From contig MHUS01000019.1 in NCBI GenBank assembly GCA_001823505.1, positions 1 through 8,140 on the forward strand: DNA of 8,140 nt, read 5' to 3'. Position 1 is the stretch's first letter, and each line of letters starts with the position of its first letter. The translations under genes were made by a program, and so were the position numbers. Under the pieces are notes generated by a model. It was not told where the DNA came from, did no database searches, and saw only the letters and a program-made list of their open reading frames with translations. Below are positions 1 to 5,795 of this stretch, piece by piece. This DNA comes from Candidatus Yonathbacteria bacterium RIFCSPHIGHO2_01_FULL_51_10 (GTDB taxonomy: Bacteria > Patescibacteriota > Minisyncoccia > Phycocordibacterales > UBA1539_B).

Positions 1-46
1 TGCGCCACGCCGCATCCTCTTTTTTGTTTCCAAATGGTAGATTCAT
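1..46 (-). CDS. Start of an unidentified gene (partial, runs off the window)
   Basis: An ATG at 46-44 on the minus strand opens a frame of 15 codons, beginning MNLPFGNKKE, that continues past the window edge. It lies 9 nt downstream of a good -10 hexamer (61-56), so the message would be leaderless or nearly so; no Shine-Dalgarno is visible. An alternative ATG at 53-51 in another frame is also open to the edge but would lie at or before the expected transcription start. In many bacteria infA or rpmJ follows map, but these residues do not resemble either. Product unknown. Confidence 0.35.
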   Translation of the reverse strand, partial: MNLPFGNKKEDAAWR

Positions 47-55
47 TGCCCATTA

Positions 56-84
56 AGTATACCGCACACAAACAAGCACGGCAA
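56..84 (-). promoter_or_regulatory. Predicted sigma-70-type promoter downstream of map
   Basis: The minus strand shows TTGCCG (84-79, 4 of 6 matches to TTGACA), a 17-nt spacer and TATACT (61-56, 5 of 6 matches to TATAAT). It follows the map terminator and points to the partial gene at the left edge, so a new transcription unit probably begins here. Confidence 0.55.
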
Positions 85-122
85 AAACCTGTTTTGTTAT
101 TATCTCCATTCCACCAACCTTA

Positions 123-153
123 AAATTATTGGACGCTCGGCGTCCAATAATTT
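123..153 (-). terminator. Intrinsic terminator after map
   Basis: A perfect 14-bp inverted repeat (123-136 with 140-153) closes a 3-nt loop, 22 nt beyond the map stop codon. On the minus strand the stem ends in TTT and continues TAAGG, a short U-tract. The AT-rich outer arms would also give a weak signal on the plus strand, but all nearby genes are on the minus strand. It marks the end of the secY-adk-map unit. Confidence 0.75.
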
Positions 154-175
154 ATGGGTGCTCTTTTTTTTCTTA

Positions 176-937
176 TCAAGCCGTCAAAACCTCGTGGCCA
201 TCCTCGGTCACCAAGACCGTATGCTCAAAATGGGCACTGCGTTTGCCGTCGGCGGTCTTGAAGGTGTAGCCGTCACGGTCAAGGATGATGGAGCGCGTAC
301 CTTCGTTGAGCATTGGCTCAATGGCGATCACCATGCCGGAGCGCAGCTTCGTTCCCGGGGTTTTTTGTGTGAAATTCGGAATATACGGCTCCTCGTGCAC
401 ATGGTGCCCCACCCCATGCCCACCAAGCTCCCGCACAATGCCGTAGCGCGATCCCACGAATGACCCAATCGCGTTGCCAATGTCACTCACGCGCCCATCA
501 GGGCGCACGACCTCGATCGCTTTCGTCAGAGACTCCTCCGTTACCGCAATGAGATCACGAGACTTTTCGTCCACAACTCCCACGGGCACCGTCATCGCCG
601 CATCCACAAAAAGCCCTTTGTGTTTGAGTCCGAGATCAATGCCGATAATGTCTCCCTCTTTGAGCACGCGCTTCGCGTCGGGGATCCCATGAACGATCTC
701 ATTGTTGACCGATACGCAGAGCGTCGCCGGAAACGGATACCCGGCCCCGTCAGGAATGTAGTTCAAAAATGCCGGATCATCTCCGCCTTCGCGGATGAGA
801 CGCTCAGCAAGCGTGTCCAGCTCTTTGGTCGAGATGCCGGGGCACACCGCGTCACGAACCGCCGCAAGTACCTGCGCCAGCCGCTTGCCTCCCTCACGGA
901 GTGCCTGTATCTCGTCTTCTTTGTAGATCGTGATCAT
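176..937 (-). CDS. map: Methionine aminopeptidase, type I
   Basis: This cytosolic metalloprotease removes the initiator methionine from new proteins. It has 253 residues, the usual size of the short bacterial type I enzyme without an N-terminal zinc-finger extension. All expected active-site residues are visible: H83 (VHGIP), metal ligands D101 (GIDLG), D112 (FVDAA), H174 (GHGVG), E207 (AIEPM) and E238 (FEHTV), with H181 in the HEEP motif. The start ATG overlaps the adk stop as ATGA, so translation is probably coupled to adk; no Shine-Dalgarno precedes it. secY-adk-map is the common bacterial order and nothing looks abnormal. The family is clear from the sequence; in vivo metal use cannot be told. 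Confidence 0.96.
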   Translation of the reverse strand: MITIYKEDEIQALREGGKRLAQVLAAVRDAVCPGISTKELDTLAERLIREGGDDPAFLNYIPDGAGYPFPATLCVSVNNEIVHGIPDAKRVLKEGDIIGIDLGLKHKGLFVDAAMTVPVGVVDEKSRDLIAVTEESLTKAIEVVRPDGRVSDIGNAIGSFVGSRYGIVRELGGHGVGHHVHEEPYIPNFTQKTPGTKLRSGMVIAIEPMLNEGTRSIILDRDGYTFKTADGKRSAHFEHTVLVTEDGHEVLTA

Positions 938-1533
938 GCAGGTTTTAAAATAGCGCGGATGACCGTATCGTGCACCTCTTCTATGGTGCCAGAACCATCG
1001 ATCTCATGAAATTTGAAGTAATCGTGATTCTTAAAATAATTAATCGCGGGCACCACATGATCATCAAACCAACTCAAACGGCGATTGATATTCTCGTCTG
1101 TATCATCAGCACGTCCGCGGCTCTTGAGCATGTCAAATGCGCGCTTGTGTGAAATATTGAGATAAATGATGTGAGGATTCTCTCGCTTGTAGAATGCGAG
1201 TGCCGAGTGTAAAACCGGGGCCTCATGAGCGCGTCGAGAAAGACCATCTAAAACCAGGTGTTCATTCCCGGTGAATTGATTAATGAGTGTATCCGCCCAC
1301 ACCCACACCGGCAAAAACTCCGGCATAAGCCTTCCGTGCTCCATCACCTCGCGAGTGAGCTCGCTCGTAAAATTATTATTCTTCTCGGTAAACTCGCGGA
1401 AACGTGCGCCGGTTTCTATATAGAGCGCCTTGTGGGGCGTTTCCTTTTCCAAGTATTCAACCAAAAGCCGCGCCTGGGTGCCTTTGCCCGATCCTGACCT
1501 GCCAAAAAAAACGAATGTTTGAGGATGTTCCAT
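934..1533 (-). CDS. adk: Adenylate kinase, short form
   Basis: This enzyme converts ATP and AMP to two ADP in the cytosol. It has 199 residues. The P-loop is GRSGSGKGTQ (11-20); TGARFREF (41-48) corresponds to the AMP-binding region; LVLDGLSRR (93-101) replaces the usual DGFPR; RGRADDTDENI (139-149) matches the RxDD segment near the C-terminus. The LID insertion is very short and has no zinc cysteines. I chose the ATG at 1533-1531 because the P-loop follows at the normal distance. An in-frame ATG 14 codons upstream lies inside a hairpin and would make the -10 element coding. Seven nt separate the -10 from the ATG, so the transcript may be leaderless. The gene overlaps map by 4 nt. Family assignment is firm; phosphate-acceptor specificity is inferred, given the altered DGFPR. 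Confidence 0.9.
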   Translation of the reverse strand: MEHPQTFVFFGRSGSGKGTQARLLVEYLEKETPHKALYIETGARFREFTEKNNNFTSELTREVMEHGRLMPEFLPVWVWADTLINQFTGNEHLVLDGLSRRAHEAPVLHSALAFYKRENPHIIYLNISHKRAFDMLKSRGRADDTDENINRRLSWFDDHVVPAINYFKNHDYFKFHEIDGSGTIEEVHDTVIRAILKPA

Positions 1534-1540
1534 AGTGTGA

Positions 1541-1549
1541 AGTATAGCA
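1541..1549 (-). promoter_or_regulatory. Extended -10 promoter of adk-map
   Basis: The minus strand reads TGC-TATACT, a TGn extended -10 (5 of 6 matches), ending 7 nt before the adk ATG. No good -35 is present: the 17-nt position falls in the hairpin just upstream. An extended -10 can work without a -35. The geometry places the transcription start at or next to the A of the ATG. Confidence 0.5.
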
Positions 1550-1576
1550 AACGAGGGTGCCTGACGCACCCTCATT
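1550..1576 (-). terminator. Hairpin between secY and adk, weak terminator or attenuator
   Basis: An 11-bp stem (1550-1560 with 1566-1576), one pair of which is G-U in the minus-strand RNA, closes a 5-nt loop GTCAG. Only UUU follows, within the stem's 3' arm, so termination may be partial. It lies 35 nt after the secY stop and directly upstream of the adk -10, so it could lower read-through from the ribosomal operon while adk is restarted. Confidence 0.5.
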
Positions 1577-1611
1577 GGTTAATTGTGTAAAATTACGAAA
1601 ACCAAGGCTTC

Positions 1612-2898
1612 TTAATACTCCCGCATTGAGATCTGCGCGTCGATCTTCTTGATGAGATCGGTAACCACGGAAACAACGATGAGGAGTGCCGTGCCGCCGA
1701 TGGCGAGCGTGGTGCTGCCCGTGATGGACTGCACAATGAAAGGAAGCACCGCGATAAGTCCGAGAAACACCGCGCCTACCATGGTGATGCGCGTGAGCAC
1801 TTTTGCCAAGTACTCGGCGGTGGGGTTGCCGGGGCGCACACCGGGGATGAACGCACCGTTCTTCTGAAGATTCGTCGCCACGGAATCAGGCTCAAAGGTC
1901 ACCGCAGTGTAGAAGAAGGTGAACATGAACACGAGACCGAAGTAGATGATGCTGTTGACCCACTGATTGCCCACGATATTGTCTCGGATAAAGATCCCGA
2001 TCGTCTGAAGCGTCTGGTGCGATGAGACCGCCATGATATTCGCAAGCATCTGAGGAAATACCAAGATAGAAAGAGCGAAGATGATCGGAATGACGCCCGC
2101 TTGGTTGAGACGCAGCGGCAAGTATGTTGAGCCTCCCCCATAAACCTTCATGCCGCGCACACGCTTGGCGTAAGTGACCGGAATAGGACGCTCTGCTTCC
2201 GTGATGAATACGACCGCCGCAATGACAGCAATCGATATCAAAAGGAACCCGAGATACACGGGGATCTGAGAAACATCAAACTTCGCAATGTTCTGGCCGA
2301 TCAACGCAGGGAGGCCGGAAATAATACCGGCAAAAATGATAAGTGAAACACCGTTACCGACACCAAACTCAGAGATAAGCTCTCCGATCCACATAAGCAG
2401 AAGGGAGCCCGCGGCAACAATGAGAGTGCTCACGATAAGCTCCTTGTTGGTAATGCCAACACCGATCGATCCCAAAAGTCCCTGGCTGCGCAAAAAGATC
2501 AAAAGCCCATATCCTTGAATAAGCGCAAGGGGTACCGTAAGAAGGCGTGAATATTGTGCAAATTTAAGACGCCCCGCGTCGCCCTCTTCATGATAGAGTG
2601 CCTTGAGCTTGGGCGACATCATCGTCAAAAGCTGCATGATGATGGAGCTCGTAATGTAGGGTCCTACGCCGAGCATCATGATAGAAACGGCCGAGAGCCC
2701 TCCTCCCGTCAAGACGTTGAAGAGCCCGAGGGCGCTGTTTTGAGAAAGAAGACCTTCAACACTACCGCCGGTCGCCGCGGGGATGGGGATCGCCGCAAGA
2801 AGGCGAAAGAGTGCAAGTGCCAAGAATACAAAAAGAATGCGTCCACGAAGACTCGAATCGCTTAGCATCATCTTAAGTTTTGTAAAAAAGGTGTTCAT
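1612..2898 (-). CDS. secY: Preprotein translocase channel subunit SecY
   Basis: SecY forms the protein-conducting pore of the Sec translocon in the inner membrane, with SecE and SecG, and serves SecA-driven export and SRP-dependent insertion. The 428-residue length is typical. Hydrophobic stretches fit ten membrane helices: the first at about 20-38, helix 2 with GVGPYITSSI (77-86), the conserved loop WIGELISEFGVGNG (170-183), RLNQAGVIPI (263-272) starting helix 7, the cytoplasmic loop FIPGVRPGNPT (350-360), and a C-terminal tail ending KIDAQISMREY. The start MNTFFTKL is preceded by AAGGTGG 10 nt upstream, one of the few Shine-Dalgarno-like sites among the housekeeping genes here. It follows rplO after 29 nt, the standard position at the end of the spc operon. 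Confidence 0.97.
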   Translation of the reverse strand: MNTFFTKLKMMLSDSSLRGRILFVFLALALFRLLAAIPIPAATGGSVEGLLSQNSALGLFNVLTGGGLSAVSIMMLGVGPYITSSIIMQLLTMMSPKLKALYHEEGDAGRLKFAQYSRLLTVPLALIQGYGLLIFLRSQGLLGSIGVGITNKELIVSTLIVAAGSLLLMWIGELISEFGVGNGVSLIIFAGIISGLPALIGQNIAKFDVSQIPVYLGFLLISIAVIAAVVFITEAERPIPVTYAKRVRGMKVYGGGSTYLPLRLNQAGVIPIIFALSILVFPQMLANIMAVSSHQTLQTIGIFIRDNIVGNQWVNSIIYFGLVFMFTFFYTAVTFEPDSVATNLQKNGAFIPGVRPGNPTAEYLAKVLTRITMVGAVFLGLIAVLPFIVQSITGSTTLAIGGTALLIVVSVVTDLIKKIDAQISMREY

Positions 2899-2909
2899 GG
2901 TATTACATC

Positions 2910-2925
2910 CACCTTACGCAAGGTG
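2910..2925 (-). promoter_or_regulatory. Small hairpin holding the secY ribosome-binding site
   Basis: The minus strand has a perfect 6-bp stem CACCTT / AAGGTG with a 4-nt loop, in the 29-nt rplO-secY gap. Its 3' arm is most of the AAGGTGG Shine-Dalgarno of secY, so the structure would hide the site unless ribosomes finishing rplO, whose stop lies next to it, open the stem. Coupling of secY to rplO translation is inferred. Confidence 0.45.
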
Positions 2926-2927
2926 AG

Positions 2928-3380
2928 TTACTTGGCAACCGTTCCTCCCGCCTTCGTGATCGCTGCAAGGGCGCCGGCGGACACCACGCACCCCATGACA
3001 TGCAACTTCTTCTCAAAGGCACCCTCGCCCACGATCTTTATTTTTGGCATTTTCCCTTTGCTCATTTTGACAACTCCACGCTCAATGAGCAAGTCCGGGG
3101 TCACTCGTGCACCACTGTTGAATACGCCGGCGATCGCCTCAAGTGTTACCGCCGTTGGGTACACGCGAGTCGCAACAACCGTGCGAGCACGGTTCTTTCC
3201 GTGGCCGCGACGCTTGGGCATTTTCTTGATGCGGTCGCGGATCTCAGGGCGGATCTTGTGTCCCGAGCGTGCCTTCTGACCTTTCGTGCCGCGTCCGGAC
3301 GTTTTGCCGCGCTTGCCGCCACGGCCAACGTTGCGTTCTTTTTTGTTCGGATGATTCCTTTTGAGTTCGTGAAGTTGCAT
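2928..3380 (-). CDS. rplO: 50S ribosomal protein L15 (uL15)
   Basis: L15 is a late-assembling large-subunit protein whose basic N-terminal extension threads through 23S rRNA. The 150-residue product begins MQLHELK, followed by a Gly/Arg/Lys-rich arm (roughly 15-65, with GRGGKRGKTSGRGTKGQ), and a globular C-terminal half ending with IVGEGAF and AITKAGGTV, as in the family. I used the ATG at 3380-3378; a longer frame upstream runs into the end of rpsE and has no L15-like sequence. It starts 10 nt after the rpsE stop, where rpmD (L30) usually lies. Confidence 0.95.
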   Translation of the reverse strand: MQLHELKRNHPNKKERNVGRGGKRGKTSGRGTKGQKARSGHKIRPEIRDRIKKMPKRRGHGKNRARTVVATRVYPTAVTLEAIAGVFNSGARVTPDLLIERGVVKMSKGKMPKIKIVGEGAFEKKLHVMGCVVSAGALAAITKAGGTVAK

Positions 3381-3390
3381 GGTTCGATCG

Positions 3391-4095
3391 TTATACTGCT
3401 TTCTCCTCGACAGGTGCTGCCACTGCCTCAACCGGAGCGACTACCTTTGCGTTCTTGGGCTTCTCCATTTTTTTGAGTGCCTCAATTGCAGCACGGGCGA
3501 TATTGAGTTTGTTTTTGCTGCCGGAAAAGATCTTCGCTCCAGCATCTGTGATCCCCGCCAGGGTAAGTACGGTACGCACAGCACTTCCTGCGACAATACC
3601 GCGCCCGGGAGTCGGCATGATGCGGATGACCGCGCTGGCGTACTTTGCCTCTACGTCATGAGGGATGGACGACTTGTCGGTGAGTGCGATCTTGATCGCG
3701 CTCTTCTTCGCGCTGCGGATCGCTTTCTCTATAGCCGAAGCGGTGTCGCCCGACTTGCCGGTGCCGACGCCTACCGTTCCCTTGCGATCACCAACAACAA
3801 TAGAAACCGCAAAGCTGAAACGGCGTCCTCCGGCAACCACACGGGCCACGCGACGGACATCGATCGTCTTGTGATCAAACTCCGAGCGCACACGGTCCGA
3901 CCCTCCTTTGCGCATGGGGCGCTTGCCTCCACGACGATCTCCGCCGGATCCTCCACGAGGCGCACCGCGACGATCCCCTGTGCGCGGACGGAAATTGGGG
4001 CGAGCGGCATCCTTGGGCGCCTCTGCCACAGCAGCGACCGCCACAGGCGTTGCCGGTGTTTCTTCTGGGATAACAGTTGTTGGTTCGGTCGTCAT
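3391..4095 (-). CDS. rpsE: 30S ribosomal protein S5 (uS5) with terminal extensions
   Basis: S5 binds near the mRNA entry of the 30S subunit and takes part in decoding accuracy and mRNA unwinding. The product has 234 residues against about 165 in most bacteria. The core starts near residue 72 with EFDHKTIDV and includes GRRFSF (90-95), GVGTGKSGD (109-117), PTPGRGIVAGSAVR (161-174) and GITDAGAKIFSGS (181-193). Ahead of it are about 30 Ala/Pro/Glu-rich residues, then about 40 Gly/Arg/Asp-rich ones; a short Ala/Pro/Val/Glu tail follows the core. The ATG is 9 nt after the rplR stop with no Shine-Dalgarno. Long disordered S5 ends occur in other bacteria, so this is probably lineage-specific rather than an error. 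Confidence 0.95.
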   Translation of the reverse strand: MTTEPTTVIPEETPATPVAVAAVAEAPKDAARPNFRPRTGDRRGAPRGGSGGDRRGGKRPMRKGGSDRVRSEFDHKTIDVRRVARVVAGGRRFSFAVSIVVGDRKGTVGVGTGKSGDTASAIEKAIRSAKKSAIKIALTDKSSIPHDVEAKYASAVIRIMPTPGRGIVAGSAVRTVLTLAGITDAGAKIFSGSKNKLNIARAAIEALKKMEKPKNAKVVAPVEAVAAPVEEKAV

Positions 4096-4104
4096 ACTGA
4101 TGTA

Positions 4105-4458
4105 TTAAAATACTAGCCCTCCTTCACGCGCTCCGTCGGCAAGCGCCTTCACGCGACCCATGTAGCGAAAACCGCCGCGATCAAAGACCACCTTCGTGAT
4201 CTTCTTCTCTTGTGCCGCCTTGGCAAGCGCTTTTCCTACCGCGGATGCTCGCTCGACCTTGTTTCCTTTGCCGCCACCCATGTCAGATGCGGCGGCAAGC
4301 GTCTTGCCGGTCGTATCATCAATCAACTGAGCGTACATGAAACGATTTGATTTGTACACCGAAAGACGGGGCACTGCGTGCGTACCAGATACTTTGGCGC
4401 GGACACGTGCTTGTCGCCGTGCGCGTCCCTGAGTTTTTTTTGTGCCTTTGGTATTCAT
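4105..4458 (-). CDS. rplR: 50S ribosomal protein L18 (uL18)
   Basis: L18 binds 5S rRNA and, with L5, helps mount it on the central protuberance of the large subunit. The 117-residue length is normal. A basic N-terminus (KGTKKTQGRARRQARVRAK) precedes PRLSVYKSNRFMYAQLI (29-45), and the C-terminus has the family ending FDRGGFRYMGRVKALADGAR followed by EGGLVF. The ATG lies 11 nt after the rplF stop; there is no clear Shine-Dalgarno. Confidence 0.96.
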   Translation of the reverse strand: MNTKGTKKTQGRARRQARVRAKVSGTHAVPRLSVYKSNRFMYAQLIDDTTGKTLAAASDMGGGKGNKVERASAVGKALAKAAQEKKITKVVFDRGGFRYMGRVKALADGAREGGLVF

Positions 4459-4469
4459 GGTATAGATCG

Positions 4470-5003
4470 TTATGCGGTCTTCTTACCCTCTTTGCGACGA
4501 ACAACCTCGCCTTCGTAGCGAATTCCCTTACCCTTGTACGGCTCAGGCTTCTTCCACTCGCGCACCTCCGCGGCGAATGCGCCGACCTTGTCTTTGTCGA
4601 TACCGGAAACGGTCATGACGTTCTTCTCCACGAGCACGGTAAGTCCTTCGGGGATGGGTACTTCCACTTTGTGTGAAAACCCAACCGAGAGGACCACTTT
4701 CTTCCCTGAAACTTCATATTTGTACCCAACACCTTCAACAATGAGTTTCTTTTGGAATGGCTTCTCCACACCTTCGACCATATTCTTCACATGTGCGGCA
4801 TAGGTGCCCCAGAGAGATCGTGAGAATTTGTCGTCGCCTTTAGGAGCGAAGGTGATCGTGTTTCCCTCCATGGTGATCACCACCTGAGGCAAGAAGACGC
4901 GCGAAAGAGTCCCGAGCGGTCCTTTGACCGTGATCGTGTTTCCTTCTTGCTTCACCTCAACCTTTGAGGGAACCGTGATGATTTGTTTACCGATACGTGA
5001 CAT
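4470..5003 (-). CDS. rplF: 50S ribosomal protein L6 (uL6)
   Basis: L6 lies near the sarcin-ricin loop and the factor-binding site of the 50S subunit. The 177-residue product starts MSRIGKQIITVP and carries the conserved C-terminal PEPYKGKGIRYEGE, so both tandem L6 domains are complete. I chose the ATG at 5003-5001, 5 nt after the rpsH stop. A TTG four codons upstream is in frame but overlaps the end of rpsH. No Shine-Dalgarno is evident, consistent with coupled translation. Confidence 0.96.
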   Translation of the reverse strand: MSRIGKQIITVPSKVEVKQEGNTITVKGPLGTLSRVFLPQVVITMEGNTITFAPKGDDKFSRSLWGTYAAHVKNMVEGVEKPFQKKLIVEGVGYKYEVSGKKVVLSVGFSHKVEVPIPEGLTVLVEKNVMTVSGIDKDKVGAFAAEVREWKKPEPYKGKGIRYEGEVVRRKEGKKTA

Positions 5004-5008
5004 GTTGA

Positions 5009-5404
5009 TTACCAAATATTGAAGAGCATCTCGCCACCCACTTGCGCCTTGCGAGCTTCATTGCCGGAAAGCACACCTTTCGGGGTTGAGAGCATCAGGG
5101 TTCCATATCCATTGCGCACCGACTTGATCTCCTTGGCGCCGCAGTAAAGTCTACGGGAAGGCTTGGAAAGGCGGTCCACGCCTTTTACTTTCGGGACATT
5201 GCGCTCGCCATAGATAAGTCCAATCTCAAGAAGCTTGACCGACTTGCGGTTCTTCTTAGTAATGCTTGCGATGTAACCGTGACGCTTGAGCGCCTCGGCA
5301 ACAGCGAGGACAAACTTGGACTGCGGCACCGTCACAGTCTCGTGGCGAACCATTCCCGCATTCTTGATGCGGATCAGCATGTCTGAGATCGGATCGGTTA
5401 CCAT
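5009..5404 (-). CDS. rpsH: 30S ribosomal protein S8 (uS8)
   Basis: S8 is a primary 16S rRNA binder needed for central-domain assembly; in E. coli it also represses the spc operon by binding the mRNA near the start of L5. The 131-residue product begins VTDPISDMLIRIKNAG after the initiator Met, has the STPKGVLS motif (roughly 106-113) and ends ARKAQVGGEMLFNIW, as in the family. The ATG overlaps the last 7 nt of rpsZ (ATGGTAA), so translation is almost surely coupled; a longer in-frame opening would lie inside rpsZ and was not used. Confidence 0.96.
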   Translation of the reverse strand: MVTDPISDMLIRIKNAGMVRHETVTVPQSKFVLAVAEALKRHGYIASITKKNRKSVKLLEIGLIYGERNVPKVKGVDRLSKPSRRLYCGAKEIKSVRNGYGTLMLSTPKGVLSGNEARKAQVGGEMLFNIW

Positions 5405-5583
5405 GATGATTTTCTTACGCCGGGAATAAGGCCTTCGTTGGCAAGCTCGCGGAAACAAATACGGCAAAGATCAAAGTCGCGCATGTAGCCCTTTTTTCGG
5501 CCACACTTAAAGCAGCGCCGCACGGTGCGCGTGCTGAACTTGGGCTTCTTCTGTGATCGTGCGATGACTGATGTTTTTGCCAT
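5398..5583 (-). CDS. rpsZ: 30S ribosomal protein S14, zinc-binding type (uS14, type Z)
   Basis: S14 sits in the head of the 30S subunit. The 61-residue product is the exact length of the short zinc type, with C24-x2-C27 and C40-x2-C43 as the zinc ribbon, an MAKTSVIA start and the ending GLIPGVRKSSW. An in-frame GTG 13 codons upstream is not needed for the family length. AAAGG 8 nt before the ATG is a weak ribosome site; a stronger GGGGGAGGT at 5614-5606 is 22 nt away, too far to serve this ATG. Unlike in a normal spc operon, this gene has its own promoter and a long leader and starts a new unit. Confidence 0.96.
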   Translation of the reverse strand: MAKTSVIARSQKKPKFSTRTVRRCFKCGRKKGYMRDFDLCRICFRELANEGLIPGVRKSSW

Positions 5584-5726
5584 AGAAATAGCCTTTTTGG
5601 CCGCTACCTCCCCCGATATCACACCTTGGTTCTTCTGGGTTTTACAAGCCCAAAAGGAGAAAGGCGGATCGAGGAACTAAGCCAAAAAGAAAGGCGACCC
5701 CTACGAGACACTGGGGTCACCAGGAG
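5584..5726 (-). promoter_or_regulatory. Structured 5' leader of the S14-S8-L6 unit
   Basis: About 140 nt separate the promoter from rpsZ. Three structures are visible in the minus-strand RNA. First, a 9-bp stem (5693-5701 with 5713-5721, one G-U pair) is followed by UUUCUUUUU, which resembles an intrinsic terminator. Second, an 8-bp stem (5632-5639 with 5649-5656, one G-U pair) has a 9-nt loop. Third, CUUUUUGGC at 5689-5681, partly the U-tract of the first hairpin, is exactly complementary to GCCAAAAAG at 5601-5593, which contains the AAAGG just before the rpsZ ATG. The third pairing would hide the ribosome site and tie up the U-tract. I do not recognise a known riboswitch or r-protein leader; a regulatory role is inferred. 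Confidence 0.5.
5684..5721 (-). terminator. Attenuator-like hairpin in the S14 leader
   Basis: The stem is GGTGACCCC paired with GGGGTCGCC, with an 11-nt loop, then UUUCUUUUU (5692-5684). It lies only a few nt after the predicted transcription start, before any coding sequence, so if active it would control entry into the ribosomal genes rather than end an upstream unit. Confidence 0.45.
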
Positions 5727-5754
5727 ATACTACCAAACCTACAAATATTGTCAA
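5727..5754 (-). promoter_or_regulatory. Promoter of the S14-S8-L6-L18-S5-L15 unit
   Basis: The minus strand has a consensus TTGACA (5754-5749), a 16-nt spacer and TAGTAT (5732-5727) preceded by TGG, which makes an extended -10. It starts immediately after the U-tract of the upstream terminator. The segment GTAGG-TTTGG before the -10 is nearly the same as in the promoter at 6833-6861. Confidence 0.8.
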
Positions 5755-5755
5755 C

Positions 5756-5793
5756 AAAAAATTAGAGGTCGCATGTGTTCCACATGCGACCTC
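5756..5793 (-). terminator. Strong intrinsic terminator after the glycosylase-like gene
   Basis: A perfect 13-bp inverted repeat (5765-5777 with 5781-5793) closes a 3-nt GAA loop, then TAA and six T on the minus strand (5761-5756). It begins 2 nt after the stop codon of the gene at 5796-6797. It separates the inserted gene from the S14 unit. Confidence 0.9.
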
Positions 5794-5795
5794 AA

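Noticed and set aside
1534..1575. A 14-residue N-terminal extension of adenylate kinase
   Set aside because: Its ATG lies inside the secY-adk hairpin and it would make the -10 element coding; the P-loop spacing fits the shorter start.
3379..4116. Open frame of 245 codons on the plus strand over rpsE
   Set aside because: It is antisense to a clear S5 gene, has no ribosome site and its translation resembles no protein family; its length reflects the GC-biased codons of rpsE.
5584..5622. A GTG start for S14 13 codons upstream, within the leader
   Set aside because: Type Z S14 is 61 residues from MAKTS, which matches exactly; the extra residues come from the leader's GGGGGAGGT and GCCAAAAAG elements.
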